From contig NZ_CBDDJZ010000001.1 in NCBI RefSeq assembly GCF_965229915.1, positions 1,798,001-1,862,000 on the forward strand: 64,000 nt of DNA, given 5' to 3'. The position numbers were made by a program, and so were the translations under genes. Below, piece by piece: positions 33,714-42,705 of the stretch. The stretch is from Marinoscillum sp965229915 (GTDB lineage Bacteria; Bacteroidota; Bacteroidia; Cytophagales; Cyclobacteriaceae). Under the pieces are notes generated by a model. It searched no databases and was not told where the DNA came from. It saw only the letters and a list, made by a program, of their open reading frames with translations. Within the stretch, counting starts at the first letter, position 1. Each line of letters begins with the position of its first letter.

Positions 33714-36428
33714 TTATTTTTCGAATGCTTTTTTAACTATTTCTGCTTGTTCCTCTTTGTGAACTTTTGAATAACCGGTCGCTGGAGAGGCTGATGCTCT
33801 TCTAGAGATCAAGGTCAAATCAAGACCTGATACACGCAGCATGAATCCCCATGCACCCATGTTTTCAGGCTCTTCCTGTACCCACACCAATTTAGGGTTG
33901 TTATATTTCTTCAGTATTTTCTCTATTTGTTTTTTCGGAAAAGGATAAAGCTGCTCCAGTCGAACGATGGCTATATCTTTTACCTTTTTCTTCTGCTGCT
34001 CTTCCACCAAATCGAAATAGATCTTGCCTGTACACAACAGTACCCTTTTCACATTTTTGTTCGTCACATAATCATCTCCGATTACTTCCTGGAAACTACC
34101 CTTTTTGAAATCCTCGATTGGCGAAATGACTTTCGGGTGTCTAAGCAATGACTTAGGAGAAAAGACCACACACGGCTTTCTAAACTCCCAGGTCAGTTGT
34201 CTTCGCAATAGGTGGAAGAGGTTTGCTGGTGTGGTAATATCCGCAACGATCATGTTTTCCTGAGCTGTCATCTGAAGGAAACGTTCCATTCGTGCACTGG
34301 AGTGCTCCGGTCCCTGACCTTCATAGCCATGAGGGAGCAACATCACTAACCCATTCATCCGTTGCCATTTCGTCTCAGCACTGGTGATGAACTGATCAAT
34401 CATCACCTGAGCACCATTGGAGAAATCTCCAAACTGTGCCTCCCAAATAACTAACGCATTTGGAGTAGCCATGGCATAGCCATATTCAAAACCCAGTACA
34501 GCATATTCTGATAGCAAGGAATTGAAAATCCTGAATGGCTCCTGCTTTTCCTGGATATGATCCAGATTGCAATACGGTTCATTCGTATTAGAATCGAACA
34601 AATAAGAGTGTCTATGCGAGAAAGTACCACGCTTCACATCCTGTCCAGACATACGTACAATATTGCCTTCTGCTAATAATGAACCGTAAGCCAGTAACTC
34701 GGCATCTGCCCAGTTAAGTACTTTTTCTTCGAAGAAATGTGCTTTACGCTCCTTTAAAAGCTTATCAATCTGTCTTAGAGGTTTAAAACCTTTAGGAATA
34801 GTTGTAAGGGCTTTTGCTACTTTTTCTAATGTCTCGTCACTAATAGAAGTATCCGGTGACTGATCAAAGTCTTCTAATTTAGATCTGCGAAGAAACTGCC
34901 ACTCCTCCTCAATTTTCTGAGGCTTGTATGGAAGCGGTTTCTGTTTCACTTCATCCAGTCGATCCTGAAGCTGTTGTTTAAACTCCTTATCCAACTGTTC
35001 AGCTTCCTTCTTATCTATATCTCCTCGCTCGGTTAATGTCTGCACATAAATCTCACGAGGGTTGCTATGCTTTGCAATTAAATTGTAAAGCTTAGGCTGG
35101 GTAAATTTTGGTTCATCGCTTTCATTGTGTCCATGTCTTCTGTAGCACAATAAGTCAATGAAAAAGTCTTTTTTCCATTTCTGACGATACTCAATCGCCA
35201 AATTCGCGGCGAAGTTCACGGCCTCAGGATCATCACCATTAACATGAAGAACTGGTGCATCAACGATCTTTGCTAAGTCTGTGCAGTAAATACTAGATCT
35301 GGCGTCATCATAGTCCGTGGTAAAGCCAACTTGATTATTGATCACAAAGTGAATGGTGCCACCTGTACGATAGCCAGGCAATAGCGACATCTGGATACAC
35401 TCATAAACAACCCCTTGTCCTGCCACTGCCGCATCGCCATGAATGAGTATCGGAACAGCTTTACTGGAGTCACCTCGATATTCATCATCAATCTGCGCTC
35501 TGGTATAGCCGAGCACCACTGGATCAACTGCTTCCAGGTGAGATGGATTCGGAGCCAGCTTCACATAAATCTTCTTGTCGCCAACCTGAATATGACTACT
35601 ATAACCCAGGTGATATTTTACATCACCATCACCCATGGTCAGGTCTGGATCCGTGTTACCTTCAAATTCTGCAAAGATCTCCTCATAAGTCTTGCCCATG
35701 ATGTTGGCCAGCACATTGAGTCGTCCCCTGTGGGCCATTCCAATGACTACTTCTTCTGCTCCTAATTCTGAGGACTTTCTTATGATTTTATCTAGTGCAG
35801 GAATGGTGTTTTCGCCCCCTTCCAGTGAAAATCGTTTTTGCCCTAAAAACTTGGTGTGCAAGAAATTTTCAAAAACAACTGCTTCGTTGAGCTTCTGGAG
35901 CATGCGCTTTTTCTCGGCATTGGATGGGTCGATGTTAGCTCCTTCGGTTTCCACCTTCGTTTTCATCCAGTCAAAAATCTCTGAATTTCGGAGGTGATTG
36001 TACTCATACCCGATATGCCCAAGGTAGATTTTGTCTAGTCGCTCCAGAATGGCCTTTAGACTTGCTCTACCCAGACCTATCTCAGCCCCCACCTCAAACT
36101 CGTCATTGAGTTCCTTTTCTGACAGGTCGAAGTTCTCCAGATTAAGCCGAACATTGTGCTGACGTCTTGGGCGAACAGGGTTTGTATCTGACTTAAGATG
36201 CGCACGTGATCGATGCGCATAGATCAGGTTCCTTACCTTTATTTCGGAAGACCCTTCGATACTTCCAGAAGGGGCTCCATTTTCTCCATATTTCTGCAAA
36301 GAGAATTCATAACCTTCAAAAAATTTTTGCCAGGTTTCGTCTACATTGGAGGGATCTTCTTTAAAAGACTGGTACAAATCGTCGATGTAGCCCACATCGG
36401 CGTTGGATATGTATGAGTATTTGTCCAT
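33714..36428 (-). CDS. sucA: 2-oxoglutarate dehydrogenase E1 component
   Basis: Thiamine diphosphate-dependent E1 of the OGDH complex, about 904 residues. The N-terminus (YISNADVGYIDDLYQSFKEDPSNVDETWQKFF) is the typical E1o start. Further signs are VIGMAHRGRLNVLANIMGK, the ThDP region IHGDAAVAGQGVVYE with HFVINNQVGFTTD, YRRHGHNESDEP, and the C-terminal pyrimidine domain with WEAQFGDFSNGAQVMIDQFI. I chose ATG 36428 (MDKYSY) because the ATG at 36467 would lie inside the -7 promoter element. First gene of sucA-odhB-lpdA. Confidence 0.97.
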   Translation of the reverse strand: MDKYSYISNADVGYIDDLYQSFKEDPSNVDETWQKFFEGYEFSLQKYGENGAPSGSIEGSSEIKVRNLIYAHRSRAHLKSDTNPVRPRRQHNVRLNLENFDLSEKELNDEFEVGAEIGLGRASLKAILERLDKIYLGHIGYEYNHLRNSEIFDWMKTKVETEGANIDPSNAEKKRMLQKLNEAVVFENFLHTKFLGQKRFSLEGGENTIPALDKIIRKSSELGAEEVVIGMAHRGRLNVLANIMGKTYEEIFAEFEGNTDPDLTMGDGDVKYHLGYSSHIQVGDKKIYVKLAPNPSHLEAVDPVVLGYTRAQIDDEYRGDSSKAVPILIHGDAAVAGQGVVYECIQMSLLPGYRTGGTIHFVINNQVGFTTDYDDARSSIYCTDLAKIVDAPVLHVNGDDPEAVNFAANLAIEYRQKWKKDFFIDLLCYRRHGHNESDEPKFTQPKLYNLIAKHSNPREIYVQTLTERGDIDKKEAEQLDKEFKQQLQDRLDEVKQKPLPYKPQKIEEEWQFLRRSKLEDFDQSPDTSISDETLEKVAKALTTIPKGFKPLRQIDKLLKERKAHFFEEKVLNWADAELLAYGSLLAEGNIVRMSGQDVKRGTFSHRHSYLFDSNTNEPYCNLDHIQEKQEPFRIFNSLLSEYAVLGFEYGYAMATPNALVIWEAQFGDFSNGAQVMIDQFITSAETKWQRMNGLVMLLPHGYEGQGPEHSSARMERFLQMTAQENMIVADITTPANLFHLLRRQLTWEFRKPCVVFSPKSLLRHPKVISPIEDFKKGSFQEVIGDDYVTNKNVKRVLLCTGKIYFDLVEEQQKKKVKDIAIVRLEQLYPFPKKQIEKILKKYNNPKLVWVQEEPENMGAWGFMLRVSGLDLTLISRRASASPATGYSKVHKEEQAEIVKKAFEK

Positions 36429-36464
36429 TTTCTGGGCGTAAAACGCATTTTGTCTATTGGTGAA

Positions 36465-36472
36465 CAAATATA
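36465..36472 (-). promoter_or_regulatory. -7 promoter element of sucA
   Basis: Reads TATATTTG on the minus strand (TAnnTTTG), about 37 bp before the sucA ATG at 36428. Its place supports that start over the upstream ATG at 36467. Confidence 0.5.
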
Positions 36473-36551
36473 GGCAGACAATGTTTCAAAATTAAACCGC
36501 TTATTCGCTTTTACAAATATCAAAAGCTAAGTACCTGTTTTTCAGACCACC

Positions 36552-36582
36552 TTTCAAAAAATCAAAATATCAGCTATCTTTG
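36552..36582 (+). promoter_or_regulatory. rpsP promoter
   Basis: TATCTTTG at 36575-36582 is a full match to TAnnTTTG, with a weak -33 TTTC at 36552-36555 and a 19-nt spacer. It lies 56 bp before the rpsP ATG. Confidence 0.6.
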
Positions 36583-36637
36583 CGGTCCTTTTAAATAAAA
36601 TCTTTGAATGGACGTGTTCCATAACTAAAAGAAAATT

Positions 36638-37321
36638 ATGCCTGTAAAAATCAGATTAGCGCGTCGAGGACGCAAAAAGCAAGCCATGTACGACGTAGTA
36701 GTGGCTGACTCAAGAGCACCACGTGATGGTAGATTTATTGAGAAAATTGGGACTTACAACCCAAACACTGATCCAGCAGCTATCTCTTTGGATGAAGAGA
36801 AAGCGTTTGACTGGGTAATGAAAGGCGCTCAGCCAACAGACACTGTAAGAGCGATGCTTTCTTACCGTGGTATCCTTATGAAGAAGCACCTTCAGATAGG
36901 TGTGATCAAAGGAGCGTTAACTCAAGAGCAAGCGGACGAGAAATTCGAAGCGTGGTTGAAGGATAAAGAAGCTAAAATCCAAGGTAAAATGGATCAGCTA
37001 TCCAAAGACAAAGCTTCGGAAGCTAAAGCAAGACTTGAGGCTGAGAAGAAAGTGGCTTCTGCAAGAGCTGAGGCTATTGCTGCTAGAAAGAAAGCGGAAG
37101 AGGATGCACTTGCTGCTGAAGTAGCGGAGGCAAATGCTGACGAATCAGAGAAAGCTTTAGAAGAGGAAGGTGAAGAGGCTGTAGCTGAAGCTGCGACTGA
37201 AGAAGCTCCTAAAGAAGAAGCAAAAGCTGAGGAAGCACCTAAGGAAGAGGCTCCTAAAGAAGAAGCTAAATCCGAAGAGGCTCCTAAGGAAGAATCTTCA
37301 GAAGAAGAGAAGAAAGACTAA
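36638..37321 (+). CDS. rpsP: 30S ribosomal protein S16 with long acidic tail
   Basis: Ribosomal protein S16. The core is in residues ~1-80 (VKIRLARRGRKKQAMYDVVVADSRAPRDGRFIEKIGTYNP). The protein is 227 residues against ~80-90 in E. coli. Residues ~80-180 are a charged, helical Ala/Glu/Lys-rich extension also seen in Bacteroidota (~180 total). The last ~45 residues add repeats of EEAPKEEAK type, so this tail is longer than usual. It starts the rpsP-rimM-trmD unit, 12 bp before rimM. The role of the tail is unknown. Confidence 0.96.
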   Translation: MPVKIRLARRGRKKQAMYDVVVADSRAPRDGRFIEKIGTYNPNTDPAAISLDEEKAFDWVMKGAQPTDTVRAMLSYRGILMKKHLQIGVIKGALTQEQADEKFEAWLKDKEAKIQGKMDQLSKDKASEAKARLEAEKKVASARAEAIAARKKAEEDALAAEVAEANADESEKALEEEGEEAVAEAATEEAPKEEAKAEEAPKEEAPKEEAKSEEAPKEESSEEEKKD

Positions 37322-37333
37322 TAAGGATATACA

Positions 37334-37867
37334 ATGGGTTTTGATGATTGCTACCAACTTGGTAATGTGGTCAAGACTCATGGTCTTCGAGGAGAAGTTG
37401 TTTTTTTCCTGGATGTAGACTATCCTGAAATTTATCAAGAAATGGAATCAGTCCTGATTGAAATCAACGGGAAGCTGGTTCCATTTTTTATTGAATCCCT
37501 TCATCTCAATGGCGACCGGGCAATAACGGCTCTGGAGGATATTGAGACTATCGATGATGCTAAGCAACTAGTTGGTAAAAACCTGTTTTTGCCACTCAGG
37601 AATCTTCCCGATCTTCCAGATGGTGGCTACTATTTCCATCAATTGATCGATTTTGATTTTTATGATGGAGAAACACTCATCGGAAAAGTTCGGGCTGTTT
37701 ACGAAATGCCAACCAATCACTTGATCAGTGTGGATCATAAGGGCACCGAAATACTTGTCCCGGCAGAAGACTCCATCGTAAAAAAGGTCGATCTGGGAAA
37801 CAAAATAATTCATGCCGATCTGCCCGATGGATTGATGGACATCTACCTTGAATCAGAAGCGACATGA
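37334..37867 (+). CDS. rimM: Ribosome maturation factor RimM
   Basis: Assembly factor for the 30S head that binds S19; 177 residues. The N-terminal RimM domain (LGNVVKTHGLRGEVVFFLDVD) and C-terminal PRC-barrel domain (YYFHQLIDFDFYDGETLIGKV, ILVPAEDSIVKKVDLGNKII) are both present. It lies between rpsP and trmD in the classic order, and its stop overlaps the trmD ATG by 4 bp. Confidence 0.95.
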   Translation: MGFDDCYQLGNVVKTHGLRGEVVFFLDVDYPEIYQEMESVLIEINGKLVPFFIESLHLNGDRAITALEDIETIDDAKQLVGKNLFLPLRNLPDLPDGGYYFHQLIDFDFYDGETLIGKVRAVYEMPTNHLISVDHKGTEILVPAEDSIVKKVDLGNKIIHADLPDGLMDIYLESEAT

Positions 37868-38538
37868 GGTTAGACATCATTACCTGCTTACCCGAATTAT
37901 TTGAAGGCCCTATTAATCAGAGCATAGTCAAACGTGCTCAACAAAAAGGGCTGGTGGAAATCGAGGTGCATAACCTTAGAGATTACTCCACCAACAAGCA
38001 CAAGAATGTCGATGATTATGCCTTTGGTGGAGGTGCTGGCATGGTACTGATGATCGAGCCGATAGATGCATGTATTTCGAAACTCCAATCTGAGAGGGAT
38101 TATCAGGAAGTCATTTACCTCACCCCTGATGGAGAAACTCTAAACCAGGGTATGGCCAATGGCCTTTCCATGAATGAAAACATGATCCTCCTCTGCGGTC
38201 ATTATAAAGGAGTGGACCAGCGTGTTCGTGAGCACTTAGTGACTAAAGAGATTAGTATTGGTGATTATGTGCTGTCTGGTGGTGAATTAGCAGCGATGGT
38301 TCTTGCCGATTCACTGATCCGACTGGTGCCAGGTGTACTTAATGATGAATCATCCGCTCTCACTGATTCCTTCCAGGACAATTTGCTCGCTCCTCCCGTT
38401 TATACACGTCCTGCCGAATACAAAGGCTGGAAAGTGCCTGATATACTGACTTCTGGACATGAAGCCAAAATAGAGAAATGGCGTCATGATGAAGCGGTGA
38501 AACGTACTCAAGAAAGACGTCCCGATCTTTTGAGGTAA
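37864..38538 (+). CDS. trmD: tRNA (guanine-N1)-methyltransferase
   Basis: Methylates G37 of tRNAs using SAM; 224 residues, near the usual length. The trefoil-knot SPOUT fold is clear: FGGGAGMVLMIEPI, YLTPDGETLNQG, LLCGHYKGVDQRVREHLVTKEISIGDYVLSGGELAAMVLADS. The start overlaps the rimM stop (ATGA). Its stop codon lies in the first arm of a terminator, so the unit ends here and does not read into rplS. Confidence 0.97.
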   Translation: MRLDIITCLPELFEGPINQSIVKRAQQKGLVEIEVHNLRDYSTNKHKNVDDYAFGGGAGMVLMIEPIDACISKLQSERDYQEVIYLTPDGETLNQGMANGLSMNENMILLCGHYKGVDQRVREHLVTKEISIGDYVLSGGELAAMVLADSLIRLVPGVLNDESSALTDSFQDNLLAPPVYTRPAEYKGWKVPDILTSGHEAKIEKWRHDEAVKRTQERRPDLLR

Positions 38539-38554
38539 TCCTTTACCTCTTTTT
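38532..38554 (+). terminator. Terminator overlapping the trmD stop codon
   Basis: Stem GAGGTAA/TTACCTC (38532-38538 with 38543-38549), 4-nt loop, then five Ts. The trmD TAA is part of the left arm. It closes the rpsP-rimM-trmD transcript. Confidence 0.75.
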
Positions 38555-38649
38555 AGGTATTTACAATCCCTCCAATTTGTTGGACTTTTGGTTTAACGGT
38601 TTCTAGCCGTATATTCAATCAACTATTACTAACCTTAAATCTTTACAAA

Positions 38650-39273
38650 ATGAGAACCTTAATTACCACAGCCCTCATGGCACTTTTGGTAAGTAGCTGT
38701 GTATGGAAAAGTGATTATGATGCCTTGAAAGCAGAAAACGAAAAGCTTAAAGAGCTCAACAAAAACTATGAAGGCTTCAATTTTACTCCGCCGACGGAAG
38801 ATCAAACAAAAGCCTTTGACAATGCCATTTCTTTCATGCAAGGAAATCGAGATGTACACCAAGGTCTTGGCACAAGGGTCACGGTGCAAGATGTAATCAA
38901 TGACACAACTGAATTTGGTAAATTCAAGCGCTACCTCATACCATTCATGAAATCCTATGGGGTTTACATTTCAAGCTCATACACGTTCGGATGGAAAGAA
39001 ATGCAGTCCCTGGTTAATGATGTTAAAATGCTTCACGGAATAAATAAAAAGTTTGTAGGAATAGGAGTCCATCATGGAATAGATACTACTGATACAGGCT
39101 ATCCTTATGTGAGCGTGTTTCTCAGCCCGGTAGATTCTCTAGGAAAACCAATTTTCAGCCATCCTAGAATCTCCTATCGTGATATTCAGAAGGACGGTTT
39201 CCCGAAACAAGGAGGGGGATCAGAGTCTGGTTCATTGGATAGATCAAACCCATGCCCTGACTATTGTCCATGA
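38650..39273 (+). CDS. Lipoprotein of unknown family (sensory module, gene 1)
   Basis: Lipoprotein of 207 residues: MRTLITTALMALLVSSC gives a lipobox with C17. A short coiled coil follows (DALKAENEKLKELNKN). The globular middle (45-185) has no motif I recognise; it includes IGVHHGIDTTDTGYPYVSVF. The C-terminus is Gly/Ser-rich and ends in NPCPDYCP, two close Cys. It is followed by a membrane protein whose ATG overlaps its stop, then a kinase and a regulator, each overlapping. It is a likely ligand-sensing or substrate protein of that module, but this is inference. Confidence 0.6.
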   Translation: MRTLITTALMALLVSSCVWKSDYDALKAENEKLKELNKNYEGFNFTPPTEDQTKAFDNAISFMQGNRDVHQGLGTRVTVQDVINDTTEFGKFKRYLIPFMKSYGVYISSSYTFGWKEMQSLVNDVKMLHGINKKFVGIGVHHGIDTTDTGYPYVSVFLSPVDSLGKPIFSHPRISYRDIQKDGFPKQGGGSESGSLDRSNPCPDYCP

Positions 39274-39875
39274 GTTTGGATGTAATCATCAGATCAGTTT
39301 CTACCTATTCACCATTGCTGATTTTTGCAATGGTGAATAGGCACTCATTAGCTAACTCCAATTCCCTTTTGATCATAATCCTTTCACTATGCTCATTTGC
39401 TGCTGATATGCTTACTCGCCACTTTTTCCCATATCAAAGTACCTTTATTTTTTCTGGATATGCTCTAATTGAAATTGGTTTGATTGGTCGTTTTTTCCAT
39501 TTGACAACTAAGAAAAAATACCCATTTCTAGTTTACACAGCCATATTACTACTACTCTACGGCACAACCATCTATTTCTCTGGAAGTGAGTACAATTCGA
39601 TTGGCGATACACTAGAATCAATAATAATGATCCTTTGGTCGATGATCTATTTTTATGATATCTATTATTATGAGCGAGACCTGTTTATTGAACATTCTGG
39701 CAATTTTTGGTTTGTAGTAGGCATTTTAGCCTACTTCTCTGGTGCTCTTTTTTCTTTTTTATTGAGCAAGGAAATACTCAATGGCCCGATGGTTTGGACC
39801 TTTCATAATCTGGCCAACATTCTTAAAAATCTTTGTTTTACAATAGGAGTATGGAAATGCAGAACAGCAGTCTGA
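39270..39875 (+). CDS. Multi-pass membrane protein of unknown family (sensory module, gene 2)
   Basis: Integral membrane protein of about 201 residues with about six or seven transmembrane helices and very short loops. I do not recognise its family. I chose ATG 39270 because it overlaps the upstream lipoprotein stop as ATGA; a TTG at 39264 is less likely. The last ~19 bp overlap the start of the histidine kinase. In position it resembles the membrane sensor partners that sit beside NarL-type kinases, so it may sense a signal in the membrane for that kinase (inference). Confidence 0.6.
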   Translation: MSLDVIIRSVSTYSPLLIFAMVNRHSLANSNSLLIIILSLCSFAADMLTRHFFPYQSTFIFSGYALIEIGLIGRFFHLTTKKKYPFLVYTAILLLLYGTTIYFSGSEYNSIGDTLESIIMILWSMIYFYDIYYYERDLFIEHSGNFWFVVGILAYFSGALFSFLLSKEILNGPMVWTFHNLANILKNLCFTIGVWKCRTAV

Positions 39876-40645
39876 ATTCAGAAATGGTATTGGTCATTGG
39901 CACCTGTGGCATGCTGTTATTGACCACCGCAATCGTGCTATTCGTCTACCTCTACCAGCGAAAGCTGATCAAGCAGAAACTAAAGTTTCAGCAGATAGAA
40001 GACCTGCTTAAACAACAGGAACTCAAGTCCGCCTATGCCATGCTGGCTGGCCAGGAAAAAGCACACAAGCGTATTGCCCAGGAACTGCATGACAATCTCG
40101 GCAGTATACTGGTCACCCTCAACATGTTTGCTGATTCACTGCAAAACAAAAAAGACCCCGAAGCACAAAAGGAACTTGCCACTAAAATCAGTGATGTGGC
40201 CAGACAAGCCAATGAAACCACCCGTCAAATTTCTCACAGCCTTGATTCAGGTGTCTTGAAGCATTTCGGACTAGAGATTGCCGTGAAAGAACTCGTAGAA
40301 GCACTCAGCGAATCGGATAGTTTACAGGTAGAAAGTCATGTGCAGATCACTTCTAAGTTGGATAGCGAACTAAGTATGAACGTTTACAGAATCTTGCAAG
40401 AGCTAGTCAACAACACGCTAAAGCATTCCAAAGCAACCAGAATAACCCTTGATTTAAACCAAATAAAAGACGCTCTGTCCCTGATCTATCATGACAATGG
40501 AATAGGTTTTAAAAAAGAGGAGATTTCCCCTGGTCTTGGATTGAAAAATCTGGAATCTAGAGTAGATCAGCTGGATGGCACCATCTCCATTGAGAGCGAA
40601 CCAGAAAAAGGAACAACCACCATCATAGAAGTACCAGTCTTATGA
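39857..40645 (+). CDS. NarL-type sensor histidine kinase (HisKA_3) (sensory module, gene 3)
   Basis: Kinase of about 262 residues. One transmembrane helix (about 10-33 from this start), a coiled-coil linker, then HisKA_3 with phospho-acceptor His in RIAQELHDNLGSILVTL. The HATPase_c domain has LQELVNNTLKHSKAT, DNGIGF and GLGLKNLESRV. It has no extracellular sensor domain, so sensing may rely on the membrane protein. ATG 39857 is preferred because AGGAG at 39845-39849 gives 7-nt spacing; ATGs at 39833 and 39851 are also in frame. Its stop overlaps the regulator start (ATGA). Confidence 0.88.
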   Translation: MQNSSLNSEMVLVIGTCGMLLLTTAIVLFVYLYQRKLIKQKLKFQQIEDLLKQQELKSAYAMLAGQEKAHKRIAQELHDNLGSILVTLNMFADSLQNKKDPEAQKELATKISDVARQANETTRQISHSLDSGVLKHFGLEIAVKELVEALSESDSLQVESHVQITSKLDSELSMNVYRILQELVNNTLKHSKATRITLDLNQIKDALSLIYHDNGIGFKKEEISPGLGLKNLESRVDQLDGTISIESEPEKGTTTIIEVPVL

Positions 40646-41265
40646 GAAACATCAAAATACTACTCGCTGACGATCATGCCATCGTTATGGAAGGAATCAA
40701 AGAAGTCCTTAGTGCAGATGAAGAAATAAATGTAGTAGGGACTGTCTCAAATGGCGAAGAAGTGATCCGCTATATCAAACATCACAAAGCTGAAGTGGAC
40801 GTAGTGGTTTTGGACATCAATATGCCTGTCATGGATGGGATAAGTTGCTCCAGGGTTTTGAAAAAGGACTTCCCTGATATCAAAATCATCATTCTCACCA
40901 TGTATGCCCAAAAAACCTTCGTGGAGGAAATTGTAAAACTGGGAATTGATGGCTGTTTACTCAAAAACAATACCGGCAAAGAACTGATAGACGCCGTGCT
41001 CCGTGTGATGTCAGGAAAACAATACTATGATCGAATCGGTACGTTCAATTCCGAAGAAGAGGAAGTAACTCAGTACAAACTCAGCGAACGGGAACTGGAA
41101 ATCATCAAGCTCATGTCTGAAGGCATGACAAGTGGGGAGATTGCCGAAAAGTTGTTTCTATCTGATCACACGGTGAAAACACATCGCAAAAACATCCTAC
41201 GAAAACTCAATGTTAACAATAGCTCTCAGGCAGTTCAGTTCTGTCTGAGTAATCAGCTCATTTGA
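40642..41265 (+). CDS. LuxR/NarL-family response regulator (sensory module, gene 4)
   Basis: Response regulator of 207 residues. Receiver domain 1-120 has the acidic pair in LLADDH, phospho-acceptor Asp in VVLDINMPVMDG and Lys in CLLKNN. The C-terminal GerE/LuxR HTH (about 145-205) reads LSERELEIIKLMSEGMTSGEIAEKL and TVKTHRKNILRKL. It is the DNA-binding output of the adjacent kinase and starts within the kinase stop codon (ATGA). Target genes are not known. rplS follows after 100 bp with its own promoter. Confidence 0.93.
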   Translation: MRNIKILLADDHAIVMEGIKEVLSADEEINVVGTVSNGEEVIRYIKHHKAEVDVVVLDINMPVMDGISCSRVLKKDFPDIKIIILTMYAQKTFVEEIVKLGIDGCLLKNNTGKELIDAVLRVMSGKQYYDRIGTFNSEEEEVTQYKLSERELEIIKLMSEGMTSGEIAEKLFLSDHTVKTHRKNILRKLNVNNSSQAVQFCLSNQLI

Positions 41266-41321
41266 TGTTGAATTTTCTTGGAAATATTTCTTGCGTGATT
41301 ATCTATTATGAATTTATTACC

Positions 41322-41329
41322 TATATTTG
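41322..41329 (+). promoter_or_regulatory. -7 promoter element of rplS
   Basis: TATATTTG, a full match to TAnnTTTG, 36 bp before the rplS ATG. It shows rplS has its own promoter apart from the upstream module. Confidence 0.55.
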
Positions 41330-41365
41330 CACTCCTTTTTGAGAAACACTCAATAGAGTAAAGAC

Positions 41366-41719
41366 ATGAGCGAGCTAATAAAATTTGTAGAAGAAGAGAA
41401 TAAGGCAACTAAAGAAAAGTTCCCAAAATTCGCGGCTGGAGATACGGTAAACGTACACTACAAAATTAAAGAAGGTAATAAAGAAAGAATCCAGCAGTTC
41501 CAGGGTTCTGTACTTCAGATAAGAAACGTCAACACTAGTGGTGAAACGTTCACTGTAAGAAAGATCTCTAGTGGCGTTGGAGTGGAAAGAATTTTCCCTA
41601 TTTATTCTCCAAACATCGAAAAGATTGACCTGGTAAGAAAAGGTAGAGTAAGAAGAGCAAGATTGTTCTACTTGAGAGGTAGAAAAGGTAAAGCTGCTCG
41701 TATCAAGGAAAAAATCTAA
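41366..41719 (+). CDS. rplS: 50S ribosomal protein L19
   Basis: Ribosomal protein L19, 117 residues, at the 30S-50S interface. Conserved segments FAAGDTVNVHYKIKEGNKERIQQFQGSV, FTVRKISSGVGVERIFPIYSPNIEKI and VRRARLFYLRGRKGKAARIKEKI are all present. In many bacteria rplS directly follows trmD; here four signalling genes and a terminator lie between. A strong terminator follows. Confidence 0.98.
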   Translation: MSELIKFVEEENKATKEKFPKFAAGDTVNVHYKIKEGNKERIQQFQGSVLQIRNVNTSGETFTVRKISSGVGVERIFPIYSPNIEKIDLVRKGRVRRARLFYLRGRKGKAARIKEKI

Positions 41720-41741
41720 GATTCAATTACATTACAATATC

Positions 41742-41770
41742 AAGCCAACTTTATGTCAAAGTTGGCTTTT
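41742..41770 (+). terminator. rplS terminator
   Basis: Perfect 11-bp stem AAGCCAACTTT/AAAGTTGGCTT (41742-41752 with 41758-41768), 5-nt loop, then a T run. Confidence 0.9.
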
Positions 41771-41879
41771 TTGTTTTCAACCAGTTCATTCTGTCCCGCC
41801 CCACTGACTATTTGGCAGAATATTAATTTAATTTGCCTTCTTTTTTAGTTATGTATGGTTTTTGACCTCACATAAATTC

Positions 41880-42659
41880 ATGCAGATTAGATTTCATAAA
41901 TACCAGGGCACAGGAAATGATTTCGTGATGATCGATGATCGAGAGGAAACATTTCCGGCCAATGACTCCAAGGTCATTGGGTTCCTTTGTGACCGAAAAA
42001 TGGGTGTTGGGGCTGATGGAGTAATCCTCATCCAAAACCACCCAACGGAAGATTTCCGAATGATTTACTTCAATCCCGACGGCAGCAAAAGCCTATGCGG
42101 AAATGGCAGCAGATGTGCAATAGCCTTTGCGCAATCCCTTGGGATTATCGATCAAAAAACCACATTTGAAACTACTGATGGCATTCATGATGCTTTTATC
42201 GAAGGCGATATCTACCATTTCCACCTGCATGATGTTGGTCAGGTAGAGCAAATAAGTGACACAGATTTATTCATCAACACCGGCTCACCACATCATATTC
42301 AGCTTGTAGATCAAGTGGATCAGGTAGATCTACTTCAAGTTGGGCGGTCTATTCGGTATAGTGACAAATATGCTCCTGGTGGGACTAATGTCAATTTCGT
42401 AGAAAAGAAAGAGCATGGGATCAAAGTCCGAACATATGAGCGTGGAGTAGAGAACGAAACACTCTCCTGTGGGACGGGCGTCACCGCATGTGCCTTGGCA
42501 GCTGAGCAACTAGCTTACAAAAGTCCGATAACTGTTGAAACAAAAGGCGGTATACTAATGGTATCCTTTGAAAAAGATGAATCGAACCGTTATAAAAACA
42601 TCTATTTGGCCGGACCGGCGAAAAAAGTATTTGAAGGGGTAGTGGAAGTACCTCGTTAA
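41880..42659 (+). CDS. dapF: Diaminopimelate epimerase
   Basis: Interconverts LL- and meso-diaminopimelate for lysine and peptidoglycan; about 259 residues. Start ATG 41880 (MQIRFHKYQGTGNDFVMID); a TTG at 41862 is less likely. The two catalytic cysteines are in GSKSLCGNGSRCAIAFA and NETLSCGTGVTACALAAEQ. Both halves of the pseudo-symmetric fold are complete, so the enzyme should be active. It lies 46 bp upstream of secA with no terminator between. Confidence 0.96.
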   Translation: MQIRFHKYQGTGNDFVMIDDREETFPANDSKVIGFLCDRKMGVGADGVILIQNHPTEDFRMIYFNPDGSKSLCGNGSRCAIAFAQSLGIIDQKTTFETTDGIHDAFIEGDIYHFHLHDVGQVEQISDTDLFINTGSPHHIQLVDQVDQVDLLQVGRSIRYSDKYAPGGTNVNFVEKKEHGIKVRTYERGVENETLSCGTGVTACALAAEQLAYKSPITVETKGGILMVSFEKDESNRYKNIYLAGPAKKVFEGVVEVPR

Positions 42660-42705
42660 TCAACTTCCATTTTATAACTTTAGACCCAATTTTAAGAAAA
42701 CATTC

